Of a stretch of DNA of 64,000 nt, positions 1 to 7,921 are shown piece after piece. This DNA comes from Chondrocystis sp. NIES-4102 (lineage in GTDB: Bacteria; Cyanobacteriota; Cyanobacteriia; Cyanobacteriales; Xenococcaceae). The notes under the pieces were generated by a model. The model was given only the letters and a program-made list of their open reading frames with translations, ran no database searches and was not told the DNA's origin. The position numbers and the translations under genes are program-made. The DNA lies in assembly GCA_002368355.1 (NCBI GenBank), contig AP018281.1, positions 496,001 through 560,000 of the forward strand. Direction: 5' to 3'. Position 1 is the first letter of the stretch, and every line of letters starts with the position of its first letter.

Positions 1-950
1 ACTGTTTCGGGAAAATTAGCAATTAAAAGTGCGATCGCATCACCATCTTCAATTGTTTCTAGGTTATCAATTATTAATAGGACAAGTTTATCTTTAAGAT
101 GATTGAGAAGAAGTTTTAATTTTTGCTGACTATTTAAGGAAGGTTCTATCGGAAATTCTATAGTTTCAGCGATCGCTCTTACTATATCGTGACTAGATTT
201 TTCTGGTTCTAGTAATGTTGGCATAATACGATTACCCAATACCTGGATATTTTTCGCACAAGTGTCAATTATTGCATGGAAATAAAGAGGATCATCGAAA
301 TCTCGACTTTTGTCTAAACAGTAATAAGCTACTTCTAAAGCCAGGGAAGTTTTACCAATACCACCCATCCCTTCAATACAAATTATTCGTTCTCTACTGT
401 GAGGCGAAAGTAATTCTAAAAGCTGATTCCATTCGGTTTGATATCCAAACAGTTGTGTATAAAGGCGAGGGCGTAGATTTTGATAAATAAATTGTTGGCT
501 AGATTTATTATTATGTTTGTCATGCCAGCATCCATTAAAAGCTATTATATTGCGTTCTATATATGAAAGTTCTTTGGGAGAGTACCAAAGCTTTAAAGTA
601 AACTTCCAGTATTTAGATCCTTTTGCCGAAGAATCAGACTTACTTCTATTATTATTTTTGGTTCGTTGATCTTCTAAGATTTCCAGTTTGTCTTTAAGTA
701 TTTTAAGTAAAAGATATCGTACGCGATCGTTATATTTAGATTTTGATGAAGTCAAACAGTATTGTGTCGGTTCAAAGATTTTAGCACTTACTAAGTCTTG
801 CAGCGTTGTACGAACTATGAGATCTTTTTCCTTCCATTTAATTTCTATTGTAGGTGATGTTGCTGATAATGATTTTTTTTCTCGCTCATAATTGAGTAAA
901 TTGGTGAGAAATTTAATTAGTTCTTGTTTAACTATTGATGATGTTGGCAT
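1..950 (-). CDS. NB-ARC/STAND ATPase, N-terminal part (gene runs off the left edge)
   Basis: The reverse strand is open from an ATG at 950 to the window edge, giving 316 residues of an incomplete protein. Residues 194-201 read GMGGIGKT, a P-loop (Walker A) of the NB-ARC/NACHT type, and residues 290-298 read VLLIIDNLE, a Walker B strand. This is the ATPase core of STAND signal proteins, which in cyanobacteria usually continue into TPR or WD40 sensor repeats; that part would lie beyond position 1. Residues 1-95 look like a small helical/winged domain and 115-145 contain an aromatic-rich stretch (KYWKFTLKLWY); I do not recognise either as a named effector domain. STAND proteins act in regulation, cell death or phage defence, and nothing visible here decides between these. 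The downstream half is not visible, so effector and sensor assignments are open. Confidence 0.85.
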   Translation of the reverse strand, partial: MPTSSIVKQELIKFLTNLLNYEREKKSLSATSPTIEIKWKEKDLIVRTTLQDLVSAKIFEPTQYCLTSSKSKYNDRVRYLLLKILKDKLEILEDQRTKNNNRSKSDSSAKGSKYWKFTLKLWYSPKELSYIERNIIAFNGCWHDKHNNKSSQQFIYQNLRPRLYTQLFGYQTEWNQLLELLSPHSRERIICIEGMGGIGKTSLALEVAYYCLDKSRDFDDPLYFHAIIDTCAKNIQVLGNRIMPTLLEPEKSSHDIVRAIAETIEFPIEPSLNSQQKLKLLLNHLKDKLVLLIIDNLETIEDGDAIALLIANFPET

Positions 951-1575
951 GGTGAGAATAGAAAACAAAATCTTAGTTTCCTGATTATATCTGTTCCCCA
1001 AAGCCATTTATTTTAAGAATTTCCCAAATCTTTGTCAGGTTTATTTATAGTTGTTCAACCAATCTAGGGGAATTTAAAAGGAGTAGTTATACTAATTACT
1101 TCAATCTAGGGTACAAATATAATGGTTTTTAGGTAGTAGGTAGTAGATTTTTGATTTGCGACTTCACGGTTTGCACGTTTTAAGTAAGAAGATTTTTTTC
1201 TAGAAGCTGTTGTAAATTTATAGCATTCTTTTTTATATTTCATGTTAAATAATGCTTGGCAGCCATTCCCTAATTCAAGATAGCAATAAAAAGCTCGAAA
1301 AATTTGACAAACTAATTTCGTCCTTCAAAAATTATACCTATCATCAAGATTTTAATAATGAAACCTAAATATTTAATTCTTTTCCTAACTACATTAACTA
1401 TTACTAATATTTTCTTCAATTTATCCTCTATCCCATTGCCTCAAGCCAGTATAGGGTAAATCTTAGAAGATACATCGTCAAATAGCTAAACTTAAAGTTG
1501 AAGGATTTTGTGAAACTAATTTCTGTTTATTGGATGGTTAATTATCTTGCCAAAAAATTATAACCCTAAGCATTT
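951..1575. other. Intergenic stretch, AT-rich
   Basis: This stretch lies upstream of both the NB-ARC gene (leftward) and the TerB-like gene (rightward), so it should hold both promoters, but I see no convincing -10/-35 pair. It contains a short GTAGGTAGTAG repeat near 1133-1147 and a possible gene remnant at 1358-1541, listed separately. Confidence 0.5.
1358..1541 (+). pseudogene. Possible remnant of a small secreted-protein gene
   Basis: An ATG at 1358 opens a 33-residue reading frame that looks like a signal peptide (MKPKYLILFLTTLTI followed by a hydrophobic run and an A-S-I-G end) and stops at 1457-1459. Directly afterwards another frame reads KIHRQIAKLKVEGFCETNFC to a stop at 1539-1541. 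A signal-like start joined to a Lys/Cys-containing tail in another frame would fit a small exported protein broken by a frameshift. No family is recognised and the fragments are short, so this may be chance. Confidence 0.25.
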
Positions 1576-1947
1576 ATGGATAAATTTCAGGCTGCTTTTA
1601 AAATACTATACTTGTTATCTAGCATTGATGGTGTGGTTGAAGATGCACAAATAAATATTATAATCAATTGCTTTAATAACATTGATAATCTTCCCTATTT
1701 CGATTCGCTTACAGTAATTAATTCCCTCAATACACTTACATCCACAGATATACTTGAAGAATTTAATCATGCTGCAATTAAATTTAAAAACTCTAGTAAT
1801 GCAATAGAACGTAATAACTTATTGCAATTTGCCAAAGAACTTGTTACGGCTGATAACTATATAAGTGATAGGGAGAAAGAATTATTATACGCGATCGCAG
1901 ATGTTTGGAATATTGATTTCAACGAATTTTTAAACACCATTAACTGA
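1576..1947 (+). CDS. TerB-like (tellurite-resistance/DjlA fold) domain protein
   Basis: This 123-residue protein is entirely helical by composition. It contains the two acidic turns typical of the TerB family: YLLSSIDGVVEDAQ near residues 12-25, and a second one near residues 88-102 reading LVTADNYISDREKEL. In TerB/DjlA domains these acidic loops follow helices and are thought to bind metal ions. Length matches a stand-alone TerB domain of about 120-140 residues. There is no signal peptide or membrane segment, so it should be cytosolic. It sits alone between two intergenic gaps, so context does not refine the function. TerB proteins occur in stress and membrane-linked systems; the role here is unknown. 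A GCGATCGC site lies inside the gene at 1891. Confidence 0.75.
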   Translation: MDKFQAAFKILYLLSSIDGVVEDAQINIIINCFNNIDNLPYFDSLTVINSLNTLTSTDILEEFNHAAIKFKNSSNAIERNNLLQFAKELVTADNYISDREKELLYAIADVWNIDFNEFLNTIN

Positions 1948-2195
1948 TTAATCTCTATAAAACTTAAATCCCAATTTAACTAACCCTAATACTCTAGTTC
2001 TACAACTAAAAATAAAGAAAAGATAACAAAAAATTTTTAAAATATATTTCCTCGTCCCAATTCCATATAGATCAACATTTTCAGGAAAAAACTGACAAAT
2101 TAATTTTGTCCTTTAACAATGATTGCAATTATTTAACATAACCATGCAAACGGCGTTATCTACTTTAATCTTATAGAAATACGCCGTACAATCAT

Positions 2196-2732
2196 CTAAA
2201 TACGCTTTTCTAAATATTGACCAATAGTAATTTCCTCTCCAGCACGAGAAATAATAGTTTGTCTGGTGCGATACCTATTACCAACTAACTTAATTTCTTC
2301 TTCAAATACATTAGCATTATATTCAGTGCGTAAACACATAGTTTCAGGGTTAGTAAAAGAGCAGATAGCAATAATTGGTTGATTAGTTGCAAAACCGCGA
2401 TCGCGATATAATACATTACCCTGAATACCAAATACCGTAGAACCAGTTACAGGCTTACGATTTTCATTAGTATAGTTGCTAGACCAAGTTACTTTTGTTC
2501 CGCATACTAAGGCTTCAGTATCTTCTAAATTATGGCTTTGGGCTAATGCAATTAATTCTGGTGCGCCTTGGTTTAAAAATGAGATATTAAGTAAACTTTC
2601 TACTTCTTGCGGTTCAACATCTTTATTTAAACTATAGTAACGTCTTTGAGAGTTCCAGCTACCTGCCGAGCGAGAGAAAAAATCAATTGCTAATGATTGT
2701 AAAGCAATATTTGTTGTTTCCGCAAATACCAT
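2196..2732 (-). CDS. Phycobiliprotein lyase, CpcS/CpeS family
   Basis: Bilin lyases of this family attach phycobilins to phycobiliprotein cysteines and have a lipocalin-like fold. The N-terminal helix and strand reading FFSRSAGSWNSQRRYY, and the C-terminal ending IGQYLEKRI, match the CpcS/CpeS pattern; so do the central TVFGIQGNVLYRDRGF and CSFTNPETMCLRTEY stretches. The frame is open further upstream to an ATG at 2861, but that would add 43 residues with no family resemblance. I chose the ATG at 2732, which gives 178 residues, the usual family length, with AAAGGG about 10 bases upstream. Whether it is CpcS, CpcU or a CpeS/CpeU type cannot be told, so no symbol is given. An inverted repeat (ACGGCGT at 2150-2156 with ACGCCGT at 2181-2187) follows the stop codon. 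Confidence 0.85.
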   Translation of the reverse strand: MVFAETTNIALQSLAIDFFSRSAGSWNSQRRYYSLNKDVEPQEVESLLNISFLNQGAPELIALAQSHNLEDTEALVCGTKVTWSSNYTNENRKPVTGSTVFGIQGNVLYRDRGFATNQPIIAICSFTNPETMCLRTEYNANVFEEEIKLVGNRYRTRQTIISRAGEEITIGQYLEKRI

Positions 2733-2883
2733 ATTTCTATCTAAACCCTTTCGCGAACTAGTGCTTGTGTAATAAAAGCTCATTGTCAATATTATGACAT
2801 TAAACTTAATATTGTTAATATAGCACGAGTTTAATCTCACCCCCATTATTACGGACGGCACACGCCGTTAATATTGCTATTTT

Positions 2884-4581
2884 CTATACTAAAATGATAT
2901 CCGCAGTAATATTGATGTTTTCCCCATCATCAGCTTTACCATTATTAGATACACCAGTTATACTGCCACTATTATCTAAGTTTATTTTCTCAGCATTTAT
3001 CGATAGTACGCCCTCATTTCCTGTACCATCATTTCTGATGCTGACAATTCCTTGATTTATAACATTAAGTTCTGGCGTATTTATTATTACCTCCCCTGCA
3101 TTTCCTGTGGGCGATAGTAACATACCTCTAATCTTTTGTGCTGCTGGTGGAAGAGTTATAATAGCAGAGCGAATTGTACTTTCAGGATTATTACCTTTAA
3201 AATTTTGATTAATTCCGTCAACTTCTATAAATTTTGAAGCGTTAATAATTACACTACCTGCATCTCCTTGAGCGAAAGCAGAAGATGAAACTGATCCTCC
3301 GTCTAATACTTTTAATTGTTCTGTTTTAATATATAAACTTCCAGCATTTCCAAAACCAAACGATGTTGCTGATATATTTGATCTTGTAAATCCAAATGCC
3401 CCAGCTACCTCTATAATTTTAGCATCTATACTTATTTTTCCTGAGTTTCCACTTCCATAACTAGAAGAAGTAATAGCACCAATATCTAATAATTGAAGAT
3501 TTGAAGTTACTAAACTAAGATTACCTGAATTTCCTTGTGAAAAACCAATTGCATTAATAATACCATTGATTATTTTTATAGAATCAGTTGCCTTAACTTT
3601 CACATTAATGTTTTCTGATCCACTATAATTAGTACCACTAATTCTTCCTCTATCTGAAATTAAAATATGCTTAGTATTAATCTCGATATTAGCTGCTTTT
3701 CCAGTATTCAAAGATTGTGAAAGAATTGAGCTTGGAACTTTGCCTTTTATTGAAGTACCAGAAAGTTTCAATGTTTCTTTGGCATTAATATTAATTACTT
3801 TAGAATCTATATCGCCTCGATTCTGACTTAATATAAAAGAACCATCCGACAGTAAAATATTTTTACCATTTAAAGAAATTTCTTCTTGACCTTCTCCACT
3901 TGCATTAATTAATGCTTGCTCTAAAATATTGAGATCTTGATAATTAATTGCAGCATTATTATAGTTAAAAGATAACCCTGATTCCGTTTCCTGCAATCCT
4001 ACAAAACCTGAATTGAGGCTAGCAATTTCAATTTTGCCACCATAAGCACTTACAATTGCGCCCTTCAAGTTCACTTCGTTTCCAATTAATGCTAATGTTT
4101 TTCCAACTTTTAAAGATATACCGCTTATACTATTTCCTAAGTCGATTGGTATAGAATTATTTTCTGCTAATATTTGAATACCATCGCCATTAACGGTAAT
4201 TGCACCAGGATTAGAACCGAAATCAAGACCGATAGGAAGATCTGTAGTAACGCAAGGAGAATCTCCATTTCTTGCTGAAAATTCACAACCATCATTAAAT
4301 CTCACACTTTGGGCAGTAGAAGCAATAAAAGAACCACCTATATTAATATTGGCATCCTTACCAAAAACAATACCGTTATCATTGAGAAAAAACAAATTAG
4401 CATTTCCCTTAATAGTTAATGTTCCTTCAATGTTAGATATTTCATTCCCACTAACATTAATAAAGATATTTTTTATCTCTAAATCATTGTTAAAAATTGC
4501 CTCCATTCCACTAGAAATAGAAAAACTTTCTAGGCTATGAAAAAGATTGTTGCCAGATCTTTGTCCACCATTGATTATCAT
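2884..4581 (-). CDS. Truncated two-partner-secretion exoprotein (filamentous-haemagglutinin N-terminal domain)
   Basis: The protein starts inside the TPS domain: residues 10-22 read SGNNLFHSLESFS and residues 68-90 cover the LFFLNDNGIVFG and NIGGSFIASTA signatures. Beta-helix-forming repeats with many GN/GS turns follow to the end. Normal family members start with a Sec signal peptide and about 50 residues (up to the NGGxRxGxNLFHSF motif) that are missing here; an in-frame TGA lies only eighteen bases upstream of the ATG. At the other end the frame stops with TAG at 2884-2886, while shifting by one base at that point gives IENSNIN, resembling the ENSDI motif expected next. The gene therefore looks shortened at both ends and is unlikely to yield a secreted adhesin. 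No TpsB transporter gene is nearby. Confidence 0.75.
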   Translation of the reverse strand: MIINGGQRSGNNLFHSLESFSISSGMEAIFNNDLEIKNIFINVSGNEISNIEGTLTIKGNANLFFLNDNGIVFGKDANINIGGSFIASTAQSVRFNDGCEFSARNGDSPCVTTDLPIGLDFGSNPGAITVNGDGIQILAENNSIPIDLGNSISGISLKVGKTLALIGNEVNLKGAIVSAYGGKIEIASLNSGFVGLQETESGLSFNYNNAAINYQDLNILEQALINASGEGQEEISLNGKNILLSDGSFILSQNRGDIDSKVININAKETLKLSGTSIKGKVPSSILSQSLNTGKAANIEINTKHILISDRGRISGTNYSGSENINVKVKATDSIKIINGIINAIGFSQGNSGNLSLVTSNLQLLDIGAITSSSYGSGNSGKISIDAKIIEVAGAFGFTRSNISATSFGFGNAGSLYIKTEQLKVLDGGSVSSSAFAQGDAGSVIINASKFIEVDGINQNFKGNNPESTIRSAIITLPPAAQKIRGMLLSPTGNAGEVIINTPELNVINQGIVSIRNDGTGNEGVLSINAEKINLDNSGSITGVSNNGKADDGENINITADIILV

Positions 4582-5240
4582 AAATTCCTCTGCTTTTGCT
4601 CAACGTTTATAAGTATTGAACCATTTAAAATAACTATGTGTCAAAAGTGGCTTATTTGGCATATATAGCAATAGCAGATAATTAAGATACGTTTTTTATG
4701 TGTTAGCCTGGAACTTCCTGGCTTTAACTACTATCACTACCTCTACTAGCACGTATAGCAGATAATCACCAGAATATTCCGAAACTAATCTTATATGGAT
4801 CTGAAACGATAGCTTATATTAAATTGTATAAAGTTATGAAAAATATTTTTAATTTAATTGAGCCTTTTTTAATACCATAAACTGAACTATTTATTAAATT
4901 TTCTGCTATTAATGTTTCATCAGGATCAAATTAGGTTATATGTTCCTAAAAGTAATTGCACCTAATATTATTAGCTAATCCTAAATAACTATAAAATTGA
5001 TTATTATCTCTAATAATTTATTAGCTTATAGTACTATATTCAAATTTAATATTATTGGCTGTTGTTATAAAAAAAGAACCTTTAATAGTCACACGGATAC
5101 TTTTTATAAAAACAGAGATTAATAGTTGTTTAAATAAACCTATTACTCCACCTTTAGTTATAGTAAAAAGACTAATTTATTATTTAAATTAAATATATAG
5201 ATTGTTTCCCACTAGTATAGGGTTGAAATTATTATCCCGT
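4582..5240. other. Intergenic stretch upstream of the exoprotein remnant
   Basis: This stretch is very AT-rich and holds no supported gene. It contains a near-perfect palindrome at 4706-4722 (GCCTGGAACTTCCTGGC) whose arms pair as GCC-GGAA/TTCC-GGC. The missing 5' part of the exoprotein gene is not recognisable here in one frame. Confidence 0.5.
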
Positions 5241-5714
5241 ATGGTCAATTATTTAAATTTCGTTATCAAAATAGTCACAAATTTTGTAATGGTTATAAGC
5301 CTAAGCCTTTACATAGTTGCACCTGCTATTGCTGTGACCGAAGAATTACAATTTAATAGCACGACAGGATATAAAGCAAAAACTGTCTTTACTTATGATG
5401 AGACTAAAAATGTTACCTCAATTGAGGAACAAGGTAAAGGTAAAACTCAAATTGTAGATTACTTAAAAATTGACTTTTATCAGCCTTCTGGAAAATTAAT
5501 AGCTACCTATGACAATATAGTTGATGGTGTTAGCACAGGTAATTATTTTAAATTTAATTTCGACCCCAAAACTAAAAAACTTACAGGAAATATAGATTTG
5601 GGTGGTGAATTAGCTGGCGAGGTGTATTTAAAAGGTGAAGTTGAGCAAGGATTATCTTTAATTGAAGTTAATAACTTAGGGGAAGAAATAATAATTGCCC
5701 AGATGAGCAAATAA
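5241..5714 (+). CDS. Secreted protein of unknown function
   Basis: From the ATG at 5241 this encodes 157 residues. The first 31 form a signal peptide: a hydrophobic core (FVMVISLSLYIVAPA) followed by a likely signal peptidase I site after AIA. The mature part is rich in beta-prone stretches such as YKAKTVFTYDE, YFKFNFDPKTKKLTG and GEVYLKGEVEQG, suggesting a small beta-sheet protein in the periplasm or outside the cell. A TTG in the same frame at 5202 would add thirteen residues ahead of the signal peptide and is less likely. I do not recognise the family. It converges with tatA across a strong hairpin at 5726-5777. Confidence 0.65.
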   Translation: MVNYLNFVIKIVTNFVMVISLSLYIVAPAIAVTEELQFNSTTGYKAKTVFTYDETKNVTSIEEQGKGKTQIVDYLKIDFYQPSGKLIATYDNIVDGVSTGNYFKFNFDPKTKKLTGNIDLGGELAGEVYLKGEVEQGLSLIEVNNLGEEIIIAQMSK

Positions 5715-5725
5715 ACGCAAATAAA

Positions 5726-5777
5726 CTAAGTATAAATTAAGGGTAAATAACAACAAATCACCCTTGTTTATACTTAG
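5726..5777. terminator. Long hairpin between convergent genes
   Basis: CTAAGTATAAA at 5726-5736 pairs exactly with TTTATACTTAG at 5767-5777, and AAGGGT/ACCCTT continues the stem inward. It sits between the secreted-protein gene and tatA, which point towards each other, so it probably stops transcription in both directions, although no strong T-run follows. Confidence 0.6.
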
Positions 5778-5785
5778 GAGTATAA

Positions 5786-6061
5786 TTAACTGGAGGATTC
5801 AGTACTAGAAGACTGGTTAACAGGTTCGGATTTAGGTAAATCATTAGCAGCTTCTAATTTAGCACTCATAGTTACTGATTTTTCAATCTTTTGTGCTTCC
5901 TTCTTAAATTCATCTTCAAACTCTTTAGAAGCATCTTGAAAACTACGAATTGTTTTAGCAACGCTACGACCGATTTCTGGCAATTTCTTCGGCCCAAATA
6001 CTAAAAGAGCGACGATGGTAATTAAAGCCATTTCTGGTAAACCAATGCCAAAAATGTTCAT
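5786..6061 (-). CDS. tatA: Twin-arginine translocase subunit TatA/TatE
   Basis: This 91-residue protein has the TatA layout. A short N-terminal membrane helix (residues 4-21, IFGIGLPEMALITIVALLVF) is followed by the FGPKKLPEIGRS hinge, an amphipathic helix with KTIRSFQDASKEFEDEFKK, and a polar, Ser/Glu-rich tail. TatA forms the pore that exports folded proteins; in cyanobacteria the pathway works in both thylakoid and plasma membranes. The gene lies downstream of psbH on the same strand with about 105 bases between them, so cotranscription is possible. No tatC is present in the window, as is common in cyanobacteria, where tat genes are scattered. Confidence 0.93.
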   Translation of the reverse strand: MNIFGIGLPEMALITIVALLVFGPKKLPEIGRSVAKTIRSFQDASKEFEDEFKKEAQKIEKSVTMSAKLEAANDLPKSEPVNQSSSTESSS

Positions 6062-6166
6062 AATCTTAGTTTCCCATATATTTTAAAGCAATATTTTCAA
6101 TAAGAGCTAGATCCCCAATTGGATGAGGATCGAAAGCAATTATTAATTGATTCAATTGAGAATTCT

Positions 6167-6370
6167 TTAGCGACTTAAAGATCTCCAATCAACCTCAACT
6201 CCTTCTAACAATAAAGAAGAATTATAAAGCTGTAAAATGATTAAGAGGAAAACCAGAAACAAAACCATAAAAACTCCCATTAGCAGAGTTGTTCCCCAGC
6301 CTGGAGATACTTTACCATATTCAGAGTTCAAAGGTTTGAGAAGATTTCCCAAACGTGTTTGCTGTGTCAT
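6167..6370 (-). CDS. psbH: Photosystem II protein PsbH
   Basis: PsbH is a single-helix subunit of photosystem II, located next to CP47, that helps PSII assembly and repair. The 67-residue protein shows the usual N-terminal [22 protein letters not shown] stroma-facing segment. It is followed by the membrane helix [20 protein letters not shown] (residues 28-47) and the lumenal tail ending VDWRSL. Like the known cyanobacterial forms it lacks the longer phosphorylated N-terminus of plants. It is divergent from psbN with an 83-base gap, an arrangement conserved in cyanobacteria and similar to the psbH/psbN layout in plastids. Confidence 0.96.
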   Translation of the reverse strand: MTQQTRLGNLLKPLNSEYGKVSPGWGTTLLMGVFMVLFLVFLLIILQLYNSSLLLEGVEVDWRSLSR

Positions 6371-6453
6371 AGTCTACTAATTATGTAATATCAAATTTTT
6401 CGTAATCTTCTGTAATATTATAAAGGAAGAGTAATCATAATTTATATCTACTT

Positions 6454-6585
6454 ATGGAACCTGCAATAGTTCTTAGCATCAGTATCGGGGCTATATTAGT
6501 CGCAATTACAGGATATTCTATTTATACAGCTTTTGGCCCACCATCTGCTGAATTAGGAGATCCTTTTGAAGATCACGAAGACTAG
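6454..6585 (+). CDS. psbN: PsbN, photosystem II assembly factor
   Basis: This short gene encodes 43 residues beginning [20 protein letters not shown], with one N-terminal membrane helix, and ending with [17 protein letters not shown]. Sequence and length match PsbN, which is needed for PSII reaction-centre assembly and repair rather than being a stable PSII subunit. It lies head to head with psbH, and the 83-base gap must carry both promoters. The hairpin at 6661-6685 lies downstream and probably terminates it. Confidence 0.95.
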   Translation: MEPAIVLSISIGAILVAITGYSIYTAFGPPSAELGDPFEDHED

Positions 6586-6660
6586 AAAAGCTATAGGCGA
6601 ATTGCCTAATTATTTAAGCTGAAAATAGTTTATAAATGCTGTCAAAATGTTAATAAAATA

Positions 6661-6685
6661 TCGGGGGAAAATTATTAACCCCCGA
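6661..6685. terminator. Bidirectional hairpin terminator between psbN and the hydrolase gene
   Basis: TCGGGGG at 6661-6667 pairs with CCCCCGA at 6679-6685 around an AT-only loop. It is followed by ATTTT on the plus strand and by TATTTTATT on the minus strand. The two flanking genes converge here. Confidence 0.8.
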
Positions 6686-6692
6686 ATTTTAA

Positions 6693-7580
6693 CTAGAAAT
6701 TTGATAGCCAGTTGATAATTTTATTATTTACTGCTTGAGGATTTTCATCGTGAGGACAATGTCCTGCATTAGGAATAATTTCAAACTGCACATCGGGATT
6801 AGCGATCGCACTTTCTTGATAAATTTTAGCCCCCGCAACAGGTGTCCAAGGATCTTTTTCTCCCCAAATAACTAATAAAGGACGCTTAAGAGATGGTAAT
6901 AATTCTGAGGGAGATTTACCCGCAGGAGCAGTTAAAACAGAAGCAAAAACCCTTTGTGCGCCAGGATCACAAGAAGGTTGATAAAGCATTTCTACCAATT
7001 CATCGGTAACTGCAGAGCGATCGCAATATACTTGATAGAGAGTACGGCGAATCTGACTTTTACGTCGAATATTATCAAAAATTATTTTACCAGTAGCAGG
7101 GTTACTAATCAACTTCGTAAATCCGCCCATAACCATACCTAAAACAGGGTTAAGATCCCCTGGGCGATGATTTAAACCTCCAGCACAATTAATTAATACT
7201 CCGCCTGCACTCATTTCAGGATAATTAGTTACCAGCATCAAACTAATTAACGCACCGATCGAATTACCAATAAAAATTGTAGGTTGGTTAATATGTTCTG
7301 ACCAAAAATCTTTTATTTGTGACTCCCATAATTCTAGGGTGTAATCTAGAGGGGGTTTAGCTGAATTACCAAAACCCAATAAATCAATAGCAAAAACCTG
7401 ATATCCTGCTGCTGCTAATACAGGAATGTTTTTCTGCCAATGTCCAATAGATGCTCCAAACCCATGAATTAATAATAATGGTTTACCTGTACCTGCGACA
7501 GTGTAGCAAATTTTATGCCCTTGCCAATTCCACTCTTGTTTTGACCAACTATTGTTTTTAGTAGATGAGCTTGTAATCAC
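6693..7580 (-). CDS. Alpha/beta-fold hydrolase
   Basis: This 295-residue protein has a complete alpha/beta-hydrolase core. The oxyanion-hole motif LLLIHGFGAS lies near residues 35-44. The nucleophile elbow G-N-S-I-G lies near residues 105-109 with the Ser as nucleophile. The acid is in GEKDPWTP and the catalytic His in NAGHCPHDENP near the C-terminus. There is no signal peptide, so it should be soluble. The sequence style, with HWQKNIPVLA and DLLGFGNSAKP, is that of the cyanobacterial/plastid group that includes pheophytinase-like enzymes, but the substrate cannot be read from sequence. It converges with psbN and is not in an obvious operon. Confidence 0.88.
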   Translation of the reverse strand: MITSSSTKNNSWSKQEWNWQGHKICYTVAGTGKPLLLIHGFGASIGHWQKNIPVLAAAGYQVFAIDLLGFGNSAKPPLDYTLELWESQIKDFWSEHINQPTIFIGNSIGALISLMLVTNYPEMSAGGVLINCAGGLNHRPGDLNPVLGMVMGGFTKLISNPATGKIIFDNIRRKSQIRRTLYQVYCDRSAVTDELVEMLYQPSCDPGAQRVFASVLTAPAGKSPSELLPSLKRPLLVIWGEKDPWTPVAGAKIYQESAIANPDVQFEIIPNAGHCPHDENPQAVNNKIINWLSNF

Positions 7581-7709
7581 AATTTTCTAGATATTTATTT
7601 TATATACACTCTTGTCTTGATCATACAGAAAGTTACCTATATAAGTGGGTGTTATATTCCTTTGGCTTATTCCAGGAGTCAGGAGTCAGGTAGTAGGCGC
7701 GGAAAGCGT

Positions 7710-7750
7710 CGTCACGCACGCTCTTGAGGTCGCCTCAAGAGAACGTGACG
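7710..7750. repeat. Palindromic intergenic element with GAGGTCGCCTC core
   Basis: CGTCACG at 7710-7716 pairs with CGTGACG at 7744-7750, and CTCTTGAGG pairs with CCTCAAGAG around a three-base TCG loop. The GAGGTCGCCTC core recurs in the palindromic element near 11291-11301, so this is one member of a dispersed, REP/MITE-like family. It is flanked on the right by heptanucleotide repeats. Confidence 0.7.
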
Positions 7751-7751
7751 A

Positions 7752-7800
7752 TAGTAGGTAGTAGGTAGTAGGTAATAGGTAATAGGTAATAGGTAATAGG
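7752..7800. repeat. Heptanucleotide tandem repeat, TAGTAGG x3 then TAATAGG x4
   Basis: Seven perfect back-to-back heptamers: three TAGTAGG units followed by four TAATAGG units. This is a short tandemly repeated repetitive (STRR) sequence of the kind known from cyanobacterial intergenic DNA. Confidence 0.9.
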
Positions 7801-7830
7801 GAGTCGCGGAGGAGGTAGTAATTAAAGCTA

Positions 7831-7864
7831 AAAGCCCAAAGCCCAAAGCCCAAAGCCCAAAGCC
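7831..7864. repeat. Heptanucleotide tandem repeat AAAGCCC, about 4.9 copies
   Basis: Four exact AAAGCCC units plus a six-base partial unit. With the TAGTAGG block and the palindrome at 7710-7750 it fills most of the 341-base gap between the hydrolase gene and the SRPBCC gene; I see nothing else in that gap. Confidence 0.9.
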
Positions 7865-7921
7865 AGAAGTTTTTATTGTAAAGGTAGGGATAGAATATTC
7901 AAGACCATAATTAAATTATTG

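Noticed and set aside
4880-4930. Reverse-strand reading PDETLIAEN, like the start of a two-partner-secretion domain
   Set aside because: It lies about 330 bases from the remaining exoprotein frame instead of the expected 60 or so, has no signal peptide before it and stops soon after. A chance match is as likely.
7752-7864. CRISPR-like array
   Set aside because: Units are 7 bases with no spacers; these are tandem heptamers.
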